A stretch of DNA of 64,000 bases from an uncultured Eubacteriales bacterium (GCA_905209085.1 CAJLRM010000006.1:124001-188000); one strand, 5' to 3'. Shown: positions 9,132 to 17,491, numbered from the stretch's first letter. A program made the numbers and translations. The notes: generated from the sequence alone by a model not told the origin.

Positions 9132-10364
9132 ATGGACACGAAAAATCTCGCCGTGATAGGATTCGGCGGCAGGGGGCATATTTACGGGGAATTTTCCCGC
9201 AAATATCCCGAAAAATTCCAATTGAAAGCGGTTGCAGAAACGGACGAATACAGGCGCCGCGACGCGAAGGAAAATTTCGGCGCGGAGGTGTACGAGGATT
9301 ATAAAGAGCTTTTAGATCAGGGCTACCGCCTCGACTTGGTGGCGATAGCCACGCAGGACGCCCAGCACAAGGAACACGCCCTGTACGCTTTGAACAGAGG
9401 CTACGATCTGCTTTTGGAAAAGCCCGTCGCCATTACGGAAAAGGATTGTCTGGAAATTTACGAATGCGCAAAGAAGAACAACCGTCGGGTATACGTCTGT
9501 CATGTTTTGCGCTATACGCCCTTCTATTCCAAAATAAAAGAAATTATCGACGAGGGAACGCTGGGGGAGATCGTCAACGTCCACGCCAGCGAAAACGTCG
9601 GCTATTATCATCAGGCGCACAGCTATGTCCGGGGACCTTGGCGAAACAGCGGAGAAAGCAGTCCCATGATCCTCGCAAAGTGCTGCCACGATATGGACAT
9701 CCTGCGCTATCTGATCGGCGAAAAATGCGTTTCCGTCAATTCCTACGGTTCGCTCAGCTATTTTAAAGAGGAGAACGCGCCCGAGAATGCGGAGGCGTTC
9801 TGCACCGATTGCCCGCGTAAAGAGGACTGCGCATATAATGCGCAGAAGCTGTATACAAAGTACGTCTGGCCCGCGGGATATTTTACAAAGGGAGCGCTCA
9901 CGGAGGAAAACATTTTGCGGGATTTGAAATATTCGCCCTACGACCGCTGCGTTTTCAAATGCGACAACGACGTGGTGGATCACCAATCCACCCTTTTGCT
10001 GTTTGAAAAGGGCAAGACGGCGGTACATACGATGACGGCGTTTTCGCGGGAAATTTATCGGGACATCAAAATTTACGGCACGAAAGCGGAACTGGCGGGC
10101 GTCATGGAAAAAAATCTGATCGAGATCCGCCCCTTCGGCGGCGAGCCGTTCAAAGCGGAGGTGAACGCGTCCGCCGCGTCCGTAGGCGGGCATTGCGGAG
10201 GCGATTACTACATGATGTGTCAGATCTGGAACGACCTCAACGGCATAAAGGGAAAGGGCATTACCTATCTGGACGTGTCCATCGAGAGCCATCTCATGTC
10301 CTTCGGCGCGGAAAAAAGCCGCTTGCACGGCGGCGAAAGCTGCAAGATCGAATTCGTCGAGTGA
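9132..10364 (+). CDS. Gfo/Idh/MocA-family NAD(P)-dependent oxidoreductase
   Basis: This 410-residue cytoplasmic enzyme has an N-terminal Rossmann fold (IGFGGRGHIYGEF) and the family's EKP motif (LLLEKPVAI) that holds the catalytic lysine and cofactor, with CCHDMD as the later active-site His/Asp segment. Members oxidise or reduce sugars, sugar acids or inositols at a ring hydroxyl or carbonyl. A feature of this subgroup is a cysteine-rich insertion: CTDCPRKEDC about residues 218-227 and CVFKC about 275-279, which could bind a metal. It is placed 25 nt after the beta-helix gene and 7 nt before the phosphorylase, so all three are probably one transcript. Confidence 0.92.
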   Translation: MDTKNLAVIGFGGRGHIYGEFSRKYPEKFQLKAVAETDEYRRRDAKENFGAEVYEDYKELLDQGYRLDLVAIATQDAQHKEHALYALNRGYDLLLEKPVAITEKDCLEIYECAKKNNRRVYVCHVLRYTPFYSKIKEIIDEGTLGEIVNVHASENVGYYHQAHSYVRGPWRNSGESSPMILAKCCHDMDILRYLIGEKCVSVNSYGSLSYFKEENAPENAEAFCTDCPRKEDCAYNAQKLYTKYVWPAGYFTKGALTEENILRDLKYSPYDRCVFKCDNDVVDHQSTLLLFEKGKTAVHTMTAFSREIYRDIKIYGTKAELAGVMEKNLIEIRPFGGEPFKAEVNASAASVGGHCGGDYYMMCQIWNDLNGIKGKGITYLDVSIESHLMSFGAEKSRLHGGESCKIEFVE

Positions 10365-10371
10365 GGAAAGC

Positions 10372-12633
10372 ATGATGAGAAACGGTTATTTCGACGATTC
10401 CGGGAGGGAATACGTCATAGAAAATATGTACCCGCGCCGACCGCTCAAAAATTATCTTTGGAACGAAGGAATGCTGGCGGAGCTCGATCAATTCGGATTC
10501 GGTCCTTCGAAAGCGTGCATAGAAAAACAGTTCCGCACAGTGGTCGCGGGTGAAAGGCTAATCTATATCAAGGACAGGGACAGCGGGGAGTTCTTCGACG
10601 CGAACCGAAATTTTTTACAAAAAAAGTTTTCGGATTTTCGCGCGCGGGTAGGACAGGGATATCATGTGGTCGAGAGCGTTTATCTGGGGATAAAAACGGA
10701 ATTTACCGTCCTTGTGCCGCAACGGGATTTTGTGGAAATGCACAGAGTGAGGGTCCGCAACGAGTCTTCCGCCGTCAGGAATCTAAGCGTATATATCTAT
10801 CTTCGCCCCTTCGTCAATCTTACGGGCGTAGACGCTTACGGGCGGGCGCGTTACGACGAAGAAATGCGCGGAATCCGCTATACCTATCGGGGATTCCGTA
10901 TCGCGCAGAAATATACCGACGTTTTCTACGCCGCTTCCCTGCGCGCGGACGCCTACGATTTGTCGGACGAGTCCTTTATCGGCAACTATCGGGATCTCTC
11001 CCGTCCGCAGGGCATAGACGGGGATTTTCTCTCCAAGGAGCCGACCGTTTTCGAGCCGTGTTATGCGGGCGCCCTGCAATTTGAAATTCGCCTTCAACCG
11101 AACGAGGAAAAATCTTTGTATTTCGCTGCGGGCACCGCCCGCGAAGAGGAGGAATGCCGCGCACTTGCAAGGAAATACGCAAACGAAGCGGCGTTTGAAA
11201 AAGAACTGCGTTTACAAAAGGAAACGAACGAAAAATACATAGAAAAGACCATGATAAAAACGCCCGATGCTTATCTCGATTCCATGGTGAATATCTATCT
11301 GAAACGGCAGATGACGCTCGGAAAAACGTGGGGACGGGTATACGGAAAGGGATTCAGGGACGTTTTGCAGGACATTGCGGGATTCGTTTCTCTGGATCCG
11401 GAAATGGCGCGCGAAAAACTTTTGAACGCCTTGACGCATCAGTTTATCAGCGGCAACGCCCTTCGGATGTTCGACCCCATTTTAGACTATCCCTATCAGG
11501 ATATGCCGGCCTGGATTCCGCCCGCCGTGCTCGCCTATCTCAAAGAGAGCGGGGATCTTTCGCTGTTGAAAGAAGAAATCCCCTATTACGACGACGAACA
11601 AAAAGAGAGCGTATTTCTGCACGTGAAAAGGGGAATGGAGTATCTCTTTCGGATGCGTGGAGAGCGGGGACTGAGTTTGTGGGGCGGCGGCGATTGGAAC
11701 GATTCTTTGGACAACTGCGGCATGAAGATGAAGGGCGAGAGCGTATGGCTGTCTATCGCCGCGGTGCGGGCGGCGAAGGATTATCTTGAAATCGTGGGGA
11801 AAACCGCAGGCGCACAAAAGCAAAAACTCCTTGCCGATACCGAGGAAAAAATCGAAGAATTAAAAGCCGCCGTTTTGAAATACGGATTCGAGGGAGATCA
11901 TTTTCTCTACGGATATACCGACTGGGGAGAAAAGGTCGGCTCCGACGACAATCGGGAGGGCAAAATTTTTCTCAACGTACAAACGTGGGCGGTGATGTCC
12001 GATCTCCTTCCGTTGGAAAAAAAACAGGCGTTGATGGATACGGTGGAAAGGCGGCTTAAATGCGAGTACGGGTATCTGCAAAACGATCCGCCCTACGAAA
12101 CGCCCGACGATCATTTGGGCAGACTCACCTATTTTTCCAAAGGAGTCTACGAAAACGGCTCCGTCTACAATCACGGCGTGATGTTCAAAGCGGTCGCGGA
12201 CTGCTGTATCGGCAGGGGCGACAATGCCTTGAAAACACTGGAAATGATCCGATACGACAATCCTTTCCATTCCGACTCGGGCGTAGAGCCCTACGCCGTC
12301 TGCAATATGTATTTCGGACCCTCGGCGGAGGCGAAAAAAGGTTTTGCGCCGCAGGCGTGGATCACAGGCTCCGCCGGCTGGATGTATCGGGCGGTGGTGG
12401 AGTACATTTTAGGGATAAAAGCGGAGTTTGACGGCTTGATGATTTGTCCCTGTATGCCGTCGGCATGGGACAGGGTTGAGGTGACGAGGACCTTTCGCGG
12501 AGTCGTCTATCGGATATGCTTTTTGAAATCGGAAACGTTTTCTCTGACTTTGGACGGAAAAAGATTGTCGGGAAATAAAATTCCGCTCTGCCGAGAGGGG
12601 AGCGTACACGACGTGATTTGTCGTTTTCGATAA
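10372..12633 (+). CDS. GH94-family glycoside phosphorylase
   Basis: This 753-residue enzyme belongs to glycoside hydrolase family 94, which splits beta-linked gluco-oligosaccharides with inorganic phosphate to give a sugar 1-phosphate. The catalytic-acid motif is GGGDWND with Asp441, and the C-terminal catalytic (alpha/alpha)6 barrel ends with AWITGSAGWMYRAVVEYILG followed by DGLMICPCMPSAWDR, which corresponds to the conserved phosphate-site and substrate-loop region. It is slightly shorter than typical cellobiose phosphorylases (about 780-820). Two ATGs (10372, 10375) follow the GAGGAAAG site. Linkage specificity (cellobiose, sophorose, laminaribiose or chitobiose) cannot be told from sequence. 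It would process the imported oligosaccharide without spending ATP. Confidence 0.93.
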   Translation: MMRNGYFDDSGREYVIENMYPRRPLKNYLWNEGMLAELDQFGFGPSKACIEKQFRTVVAGERLIYIKDRDSGEFFDANRNFLQKKFSDFRARVGQGYHVVESVYLGIKTEFTVLVPQRDFVEMHRVRVRNESSAVRNLSVYIYLRPFVNLTGVDAYGRARYDEEMRGIRYTYRGFRIAQKYTDVFYAASLRADAYDLSDESFIGNYRDLSRPQGIDGDFLSKEPTVFEPCYAGALQFEIRLQPNEEKSLYFAAGTAREEEECRALARKYANEAAFEKELRLQKETNEKYIEKTMIKTPDAYLDSMVNIYLKRQMTLGKTWGRVYGKGFRDVLQDIAGFVSLDPEMAREKLLNALTHQFISGNALRMFDPILDYPYQDMPAWIPPAVLAYLKESGDLSLLKEEIPYYDDEQKESVFLHVKRGMEYLFRMRGERGLSLWGGGDWNDSLDNCGMKMKGESVWLSIAAVRAAKDYLEIVGKTAGAQKQKLLADTEEKIEELKAAVLKYGFEGDHFLYGYTDWGEKVGSDDNREGKIFLNVQTWAVMSDLLPLEKKQALMDTVERRLKCEYGYLQNDPPYETPDDHLGRLTYFSKGVYENGSVYNHGVMFKAVADCCIGRGDNALKTLEMIRYDNPFHSDSGVEPYAVCNMYFGPSAEAKKGFAPQAWITGSAGWMYRAVVEYILGIKAEFDGLMICPCMPSAWDRVEVTRTFRGVVYRICFLKSETFSLTLDGKRLSGNKIPLCREGSVHDVICRFR

Positions 12634-12670
12634 AACGAGAGCGGAGAGTGGGGTACGCTTATAGGAATAA

Positions 12671-12719
12671 AAAAATGCCGTCCGCGGAAAAGTCTGGTGC
12701 GCGGGCGGCATTTTTTTAT
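12671..12719 (+). terminator. Intrinsic terminator of the carbohydrate locus
   Basis: A GC-rich hairpin (atgccgtccgcg near 12675 and cgcgggcggcat ending at 12711) is followed by seven T's. It ends the run of genes that begins with the histidine kinase. Confidence 0.92.
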
Positions 12720-12794
12720 TGAAAAAGGCATAGGAATAGAGAAATAAAAAGCAAAAGCCTCGGGAAATATTCTCGCAAAGAGGGCGTATTTTGC

Positions 12795-12823
12795 TTTACA
12801 TTTCAACGGCCGTATGCTATAAT
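12795..12823 (+). promoter_or_regulatory. SigA-type promoter of tRNA-Pro
   Basis: TTTACA (12795-12800), a 17-nt spacer and TATAAT (12818-12823) with an extended -10 TG. It leaves a leader of about 110 nt with two small hairpins before the tRNA. Confidence 0.8.
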
Positions 12824-12941
12824 AATCAGGAAATTTGCGCCTGATAATCGAAAAAATTTCGATAAGATGCGGGTGTCCTTTTCGGGCAGAATTAAGATAA
12901 ATAAATCGAAGTTCAACAAATGCCTGAGAAGATTAGAAAAT

Positions 12942-13017
12942 CGAGGCGTAGCGCAGTTGGTAGCGCGCAGCGTTCGGGACGCTGAGGTCGTGGGTTCGAA
13001 CCCCGTCGCCTCGACCA
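12942..13017 (+). tRNA. tRNA-Pro (anticodon CGG)
   Basis: The cloverleaf is complete: acceptor CGAGGCG/CGCCTCG, D arm, anticodon stem CAGCG/CGCTG with loop TTCGGGA (anticodon CGG at 12975-12977, reads CCG), T loop TTCGAAC, and an encoded CCA end. The T stem contains two wobble pairs. Confidence 0.96.
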
Positions 13018-13027
13018 TTTTAATCAT

Positions 13028-13064
13028 GAAAACAGACCAAAACTTTAAGTTTTGGTCTGTTTTC
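13028..13064 (+). terminator. Terminator after tRNA-Pro
   Basis: An 18-bp perfect inverted repeat (gaaaacagaccaaaactt at 13028-13045, its complement at 13047-13064) starts 10 nt after the CCA end and carries a T-rich 3' arm. It should work on both strands. Confidence 0.85.
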
Positions 13065-13492
13065 TGTATTTTACGTATTCGTCAGAAGATTCGCGCATTT
13101 TAATCTATATGTAAAAGTGTAGGGGCAAAAGTAGATTTTTCTAATTTTAGCGACTACAAAAAATATCGTAGCGTGACGGGAAGGCTCGAAAATATCAAAT
13201 GATTTCCGGGACCGGCCGCGAGTTTTTTTGCGGTCGGTTTTTGCTTTCGTTCGGAAGGAGTAAAAGTTGCCGAGAAACTGTTTTATAAGCACAGGTTTTC
13301 TTAGGAGGTAAGCTTTTCAGGACGATAAAACAAAACGGGAGAAACGTCCGTTTTAAGGAACGTTTGCGCATAGGAGAAAGGGAGAAGAAAGCGAAAATAT
13401 TTAAGGAACTCGGAAAATTTTTTCTATGAGGTATAAAAAGAGGCGAAAAATGGAAAAATTGAAAAAAGAAGTGAAAAACAAAGAAATTTCTC
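13065..13492. other. Gene-free stretch between tRNA-Pro and the riboswitch
   Basis: There is no convincing reading frame. It contains a terminator-like hairpin (listed separately), a stray AGGAGG at about 13301-13306 with no start codon behind it, and an A/G-rich segment leading into the promoter at 13493. Confidence 0.5.
13211..13242 (+). terminator. Intrinsic terminator without an assigned gene
   Basis: Stem ACCGGCCGC (13211-13219) with GCGGTCGGT (13230-13238), one G-U pair, then a T-run. No coding gene lies directly before it, so it may end a small RNA transcribed from the 13065-13210 region, or catch read-through from the tRNA. Confidence 0.65.
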
Positions 13493-13522
13493 TTGATTTT
13501 TTCCGAGGAAGAGTGGTATAAT
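13493..13522 (+). promoter_or_regulatory. Promoter of the manganese-riboswitch transcript
   Basis: TTGATT (13493-13498), an 18-nt spacer and TATAAT (13517-13522) with the extended -10 TG at 13514-13515. The expected transcript starts near 13529, directly before the aptamer. Confidence 0.88.
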
Positions 13523-13530
13523 AAAAAAGT

Positions 13531-13623
13531 TGAAAGGGAGTAGTTATTTCCATGCGGTCAACATTCTTCAGACGATGGTCGGTGGCCGCACGGGCTTTTT
13601 TGATAAAGGCGACGAGACTTTCG
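13531..13623 (+). ncRNA. yybP-ykoY manganese riboswitch aptamer
   Basis: The conserved elements of the yybP-ykoY family are present in order: the 5' P1 strand GAAAG with GGGAGTAG (13532-13543), a long hairpin whose internal loop carries GTCAACATTC and is closed by TGCGG/CCGCA, and the 3' part GACGAGACTTTC (13611-13622), whose CTTTC pairs with GAAAG to close P1. The family senses Mn2+ and usually turns on manganese exporters. Its 3' strand is shared with the terminator at 13616-13657, so ligand binding should free the downstream gene. I recognised it from memory of the consensus and did not run a covariance model. Confidence 0.85.
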
Positions 13624-13657
13624 ACACTGCGAGCAATCGGTGTCGGGAGTCTTTTTT
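13616..13657 (+). terminator. Riboswitch expression platform (regulated terminator)
   Basis: GACTTTCGACAC (13616-13627) pairs over 12 bp, with two G-U pairs, with GTGTCGGGAGTC (13640-13651), followed by six T's. Its 5' arm uses the same GACTTTC that closes aptamer stem P1, so aptamer and terminator exclude each other. This is an ON switch by geometry. Confidence 0.88.
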
Positions 13658-13698
13658 ATCGCCGTTTACATAGGAAAATCATATCGGAGGATACGAGT

Positions 13699-14679
13699 AT
13701 GTTTTCGGTCGCAGGCTGGCCTCTTTGGGGACTCATCATCTTGTTTGCCGTGGGGCTTGTGCTCATCATCAAAGGCGGGGATTTCTTTGTGGACGCCGCA
13801 AGCTGGATCGCAGAAGTATCGGGAATTCCTCATTTCATCGTCGGCGCCACCATTGTCAGCATCGCCACGACGCTGCCCGAACTTATCGTTTCCTGTTTGG
13901 GCGCGGCGCGCGGCACTAATGCGCTCGCCATAGGCAACGCCGTCGGCTCGGTCACGGCCAATACGGGGCTGATCATGGCGATCTCCATCATCTGTATTCC
14001 CGCCGTCGTCAAGCGCAGTCAATACGCTCTCAAATCCATTCTGTTGCTCGTCGCTACGGCGATTCTCTATCTCGCCTCTTTCGGAAACGGCTTTTCTATT
14101 TGGGGAAGTATTCTTTTGCTGATCATTTTCGTGGCGGCAATGGCGGAAAGCATTTTCAGCGGCAAAAAGGAGGCGACTCTCGGAGAAAAGACCCCTTTTC
14201 AAAAAAAGGCCGTACCCGTCAACGTCGGCAAGTTCATTTTCGGGACGGCGGGAATCGTTTTCGGAGCGGAGTTTTTGGTCGATTCCGCGACGGAGCTGGC
14301 GGTCGTCAGCGGCATTTCTCAGGCGGTCATTTCCGCAACTATCGTTTCCCTCGGCACTTCTTTGCCCGAACTTGTCACGACCGTCACCGCCGTCGTCAAA
14401 AAGCAATCCTCTCTTTCCGTCGGCAATATTATCGGGGCGAATCTCATCGATATCACCATCATTCTGCCCATATGCTCCTTTATTTCCGCGGACGGGCTCA
14501 CTGCCTGCGCTCAGAATCTATACCTCGATATTCCCGTCTGTCTGGGAATCCTTTTCATCGCCATCGTCCCCATGCTCATCCGCAAGAAATTTTCTCGGGT
14601 ACAGGGCGTTATTTTACTGCTGCTTTATATCGCGTATATAGCGGTGATGGCGTTTTTCAATCCCTTTCCCTCGGTTTAA
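13699..14679 (+). CDS. CaCA-family cation antiporter under manganese control
   Basis: This 326-residue membrane protein has the two inverted alpha-repeats of the Ca2+/cation antiporter superfamily: TTLPELIVSCLGAARG with ALAIGNAVGSVTANTG in the first half and GTSLPELVTTVTAVVK with LSVGNIIGANLIDI in the second, with about ten hydrophobic segments. The ATG at 13699 is chosen because GGAGG stands at 13685-13689; the in-frame upstream ATG at 13552 would lie inside the riboswitch. Family members (YrbG type) exchange Ca2+ or other divalent ions for Na+ or H+. The Mn2+ riboswitch directly upstream suggests that the physiological role is manganese export. Confidence 0.94.
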   Translation: MFSVAGWPLWGLIILFAVGLVLIIKGGDFFVDAASWIAEVSGIPHFIVGATIVSIATTLPELIVSCLGAARGTNALAIGNAVGSVTANTGLIMAISIICIPAVVKRSQYALKSILLLVATAILYLASFGNGFSIWGSILLLIIFVAAMAESIFSGKKEATLGEKTPFQKKAVPVNVGKFIFGTAGIVFGAEFLVDSATELAVVSGISQAVISATIVSLGTSLPELVTTVTAVVKKQSSLSVGNIIGANLIDITIILPICSFISADGLTACAQNLYLDIPVCLGILFIAIVPMLIRKKFSRVQGVILLLLYIAYIAVMAFFNPFPSV

Positions 14680-14717
14680 AAGGGGCTTTTAAGCCGTTAT
14701 AAAAAAGCGGGGAGTCT

Positions 14718-14807
14718 ATGGCGGACAATTATGGCGCGTGGAGGGAGCTTAAAAACAGATCGGAAAACGAGCGGCTCTGCGATTCTTTAAAGGAACGGGT
14801 GGAATAG
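14718..14807 (+). pseudogene. Short remnant resembling the N-terminus of an SF0329-like protein
   Basis: A 29-codon frame starts at ATG 14718 behind GGGGAG and encodes a peptide containing WRELKNRSENERLCDSLKE followed by RVE and a stop. The pattern of an ELK..SE.ERLCDSLK.RVEY start resembles, from memory, the conserved N-terminus of a small Clostridia family (SF0329-type). The frame ends where the family would continue, and no continuation is found in other frames, so it looks like a decayed gene. A real micro-protein cannot be excluded. Confidence 0.25.
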
Positions 14808-15111
14808 TATGATATATGAACTGCCAAGAGGCGCATAATGCGTATCCCTGCGGGAAACTATGCGTGGGCGAAAGAAACGAGCTTTCGCCAGGACAAAGAA
14901 TTCAGAATCGAGAGTCGAATGAAAAGGCAAAGGCTTTGCCCGAAAAACTGAGAAGTATCTGCCGCCCGCGGATGAAAGCGAGGACTTCTCTTTGAGGATA
15001 CATAAGAGGCGGAGGGAGGCGTTTTAAAAAAGAGCTTCTCGCCTTTCCGCCGCAGACCCGCGCTTATAAATAGAAACGGAAAGAGCGCGACGGGATACCG
15101 TCCGAGAAGAT

Positions 15112-15137
15112 AAGACGCCCGAAGGCGTCTTTTTCTT
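15112..15137 (+). terminator. Intrinsic terminator
   Basis: AAGACGCC (15112-15119), loop CGAA, GGCGTCTT (15124-15131), then TTTCTTT. It insulates the glycosyltransferase promoter from upstream transcription; the transcript it ends is not identified. Confidence 0.7.
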
Positions 15138-15402
15138 TGCGGAAAAATGCGGCGCGCGTATTGCGCGCGGGAGCGGATCTCGGTGTGGAAAAAGGAGAGT
15201 AAGACGTCCGCTCGCAGGTAAGACATAAAAAACGAAGAAGCTTTTTGCCTTTAAAAAATCGACATAATTTTTATTGTTCGCCGCATTGTAGCGAAAATAC
15301 CCTTTTCGACAAAAATCGGCAGGAAAAGGGAGGAAAAACGACGCGGCAAAGCAAAAATTAAATTTTTGGAAAAAATAAAAGCGCAAAGGAAAGAAAAAAA
15401 GG

Positions 15403-15431
15403 TTGCTTTTTAAAAGGGGATATAATATAAT
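15403..15431 (+). promoter_or_regulatory. Promoter of the glycosyltransferase gene
   Basis: TTGCTT (15403-15408), 17 nt, TATAAT (15426-15431). A second overlapping TATAAT is at 15421-15426. The leader to the TTG start is about 120 nt. Confidence 0.7.
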
Positions 15432-15555
15432 ACTGACATTGTATTTTTAAAAATAAATAGATTTTATTTAAAAATAAAGCGCAAAAGAGGAAACGGGTAA
15501 ACGGAGAGAAATAGAGATAGTTTTTCTTTCGCATCGTCGGGATCAGGAGAAAACA

Positions 15556-17124
15556 TTGAGAAAAAAACCGACCATTTATATTATCATCGTATGCGTTTGG
15601 ATCGTATGCGCGGGGCTTTTAATAGGCTCCTGCGCTCATATTGCCGATTTTTTGTTTTCCACCGAAGGCATAAACGCGAAGAGCGTTCTCATGGCGCTCC
15701 TTTTAATGTCCAATTCGCTGATGCTTTCGTATATGTGGTTGGGAAGCGTCAAGGACTTTATGTTTTCCTTTGTCTTTTTTCTGCGCCGAAAGAAAATTCT
15801 CGGGCGCTACGAATCGATTATTTCCATCGAGCCGGACGAGTCCCTTCCGAAACCCAAATTTCTGCTTCTCTATTGTACCTGTAACGATTTCAACGAAAAG
15901 GCGCTCGAAGCGTGTATGCGGCAGGACTATGAGAATTTCGAAACGATAATTTTAGACGACAGCAGCAAGTCCGAATATCTGAAACGCATTGATGATTTCG
16001 CCGAGCGTCCGGGGGTAACGGTGGCGCGGCGTTCCGATCGGGCGGGCTTTAAAGCGGGCAATCTGAATCACTATTTACAGGGACGGACAGATTACGATTA
16101 TTTCGTCGTCTTGGACAGCGACGAGGTCATTCCCGAAAATTATATAAAAGAAGTGCTCAAATATTATGCGTACAGTCCCGAAGTGGGCGTGGTTCAAGCC
16201 GCGCATCAAGCTTCGGAAGGGGAAAACGCCTTTCAGAGCCTGATGGGGCTGTCTGTGCGGAGCAACGGTCAGATCTGTCAGGTAATGAAAAATTTTTACG
16301 GCAGCAACGCTTTGATCGGCCACGGCATGACGATCAGCCGCGCCTGTTACGAAGCGACGCACGGTTTTCCCGCCGTGGTGGCGGAGGATATTTCCTTCGC
16401 GGTGGACGTGAAAAACAGCGGCTATCGCGTGCTGTATGCCCCGAACATTCTCTGCACCGAGGAATTTCCCGTCAATTATATCTGCCTGAAAAAGAGGCAG
16501 GCCAAGTGGGTGCAGGGCAACGTGGAATTTATGAAAAAGTACGGCAAAAGCATTGCGTATTCGAAAATGACGTGGTACGAAAAATTGGACGTCAAGCTGT
16601 CCCATTACAATCTGCCCATCATTCCCATGCTTTCCTTTTTCATCATCTTAAACGCTATCTTTATGGGCTTTTTGGGCTTCAATATTGCCGTGTATTCCGG
16701 TTTTATCATCGGTCTGATGGCGCTGTTTTTAATTTCGCCGCTGATTCCCGACATTTTCGTTCACGGCAGAAGCGGAAACATCCTGCGCCTGATGGGGTAT
16801 TGCGTCCTCAATTTCGTCGTATACGCCTCCTTGGTACCGATGATGATAAAGACCGTATTTCTGGCGGTCTGCGGCAAAAAAGCGAAATTTATCGTCACTC
16901 CGAAAGAAAGCAAAAAGATCACGCTGAAAGAAACGTTTTTATATTCTTACGATTCTATCCTCTTTGCCGTCGCCATAGGACTTTTGACATATTTCACCTA
17001 TTATTCCCTTTTCCCGACGCTGTTGATCGTCAGTTGCTGTACGTTGACGCCTATGGCGATTTTGATTGCGAATATCAAATTTAAAAAGCGAGCCGTCTGC
17101 GAGAGAAAACGCGCGACGACGTAA
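15556..17124 (+). CDS. Membrane family-2 glycosyltransferase (cellulose-synthase-like)
   Basis: This 522-residue processive-type glycosyltransferase has two N-terminal membrane segments, a cytosolic GT2 domain with the nucleotide-sugar motif VVLDSDE, the acceptor-side motif EDISFAVDV and the RQAKWVQGN box (the QxxRW-like site), then about five C-terminal membrane segments. It would polymerise and export a glycan through the membrane, as BcsA-like and hyaluronan-synthase-like enzymes do. The start is a TTG at 15556 placed 6 nt after AGGAG (15545-15549); there is no nearby ATG. The gene stands alone with its own promoter, so the polymer it makes is unknown. Confidence 0.9.
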   Translation: MRKKPTIYIIIVCVWIVCAGLLIGSCAHIADFLFSTEGINAKSVLMALLLMSNSLMLSYMWLGSVKDFMFSFVFFLRRKKILGRYESIISIEPDESLPKPKFLLLYCTCNDFNEKALEACMRQDYENFETIILDDSSKSEYLKRIDDFAERPGVTVARRSDRAGFKAGNLNHYLQGRTDYDYFVVLDSDEVIPENYIKEVLKYYAYSPEVGVVQAAHQASEGENAFQSLMGLSVRSNGQICQVMKNFYGSNALIGHGMTISRACYEATHGFPAVVAEDISFAVDVKNSGYRVLYAPNILCTEEFPVNYICLKKRQAKWVQGNVEFMKKYGKSIAYSKMTWYEKLDVKLSHYNLPIIPMLSFFIILNAIFMGFLGFNIAVYSGFIIGLMALFLISPLIPDIFVHGRSGNILRLMGYCVLNFVVYASLVPMMIKTVFLAVCGKKAKFIVTPKESKKITLKETFLYSYDSILFAVAIGLLTYFTYYSLFPTLLIVSCCTLTPMAILIANIKFKKRAVCERKRATT

Positions 17125-17364
17125 AAGGGCGTTTAAAAAATCTTATAGCGCCGCAAAAGGAATCTTGGAATAAGCGGGGGAAATCAGCCGTAAAAAACTT
17201 TCGGCGGAGCGATGAAAACGGAAGATTCGCCGCGGGGAAAGTAGTAGAGAGAAGAAGAGAAAGACGAACTAAGGACGCAAAAAGTACCTTTAAAAAGAAG
17301 GGGACAGGGATTTGACGACGAAAAATAAAGGCTCCTATGAAAAGCAAAAAGAAGACGCAGCTTT

Positions 17365-17398
17365 AAAAAAAGAAACAACGACAGGTTGTTTCTTTTTT
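17365..17398 (+). terminator. Terminator facing the acetyltransferase gene
   Basis: Stem AAAAAAGAAACAAC (17366-17379), 5-nt loop, GTTGTTTCTTTTTT (17385-17398). The A-run and T-run at the stem ends make it usable on either strand. Confidence 0.8.
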
Positions 17399-17437
17399 GT
17401 TGATACTCCTGACTATGCGGGCGCGCTTGTCGATACG

Positions 17438-17468
17438 CGAAAAAATACGTTCCCGTTCGGGAACGTAT
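17438..17468 (-). terminator. Terminator of the GNAT gene
   Basis: ATACGTTCCCG (17445-17455) pairs with CGGGAACGTAT (17458-17468); on the minus strand the stem is followed by a run of T's. It lies 24 nt behind the stop codon. Confidence 0.85.
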
Positions 17469-17491
17469 CGGCCGAAAGAGTCTTTTCGGCG

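Larger units (their letters stand above)
14680..15402. other. Gene-poor stretch of about 720 bp
   Basis: Apart from a 30-codon remnant at 14718 and a terminator at 15112, I see nothing convincing. Minus-strand open frames in 14858-15386 have no ribosome sites and give Phe/Arg-rich translations typical of chance frames opposite purine-rich DNA. Confidence 0.45.
17125..17491. other. Convergent intergenic region with two terminators
   Basis: No gene is seen. The 240 nt behind the glycosyltransferase gene are purine-rich and end in a plus-strand terminator (17365), which faces the minus-strand terminator of the acetyltransferase (17438). Confidence 0.6.

Noticed and set aside
15024..15386. Minus-strand frame in the gene-poor stretch before the glycosyltransferase
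   Set aside because: No ribosome site, no recognisable feature, and it lies opposite purine-rich DNA with a plus-strand terminator inside it.
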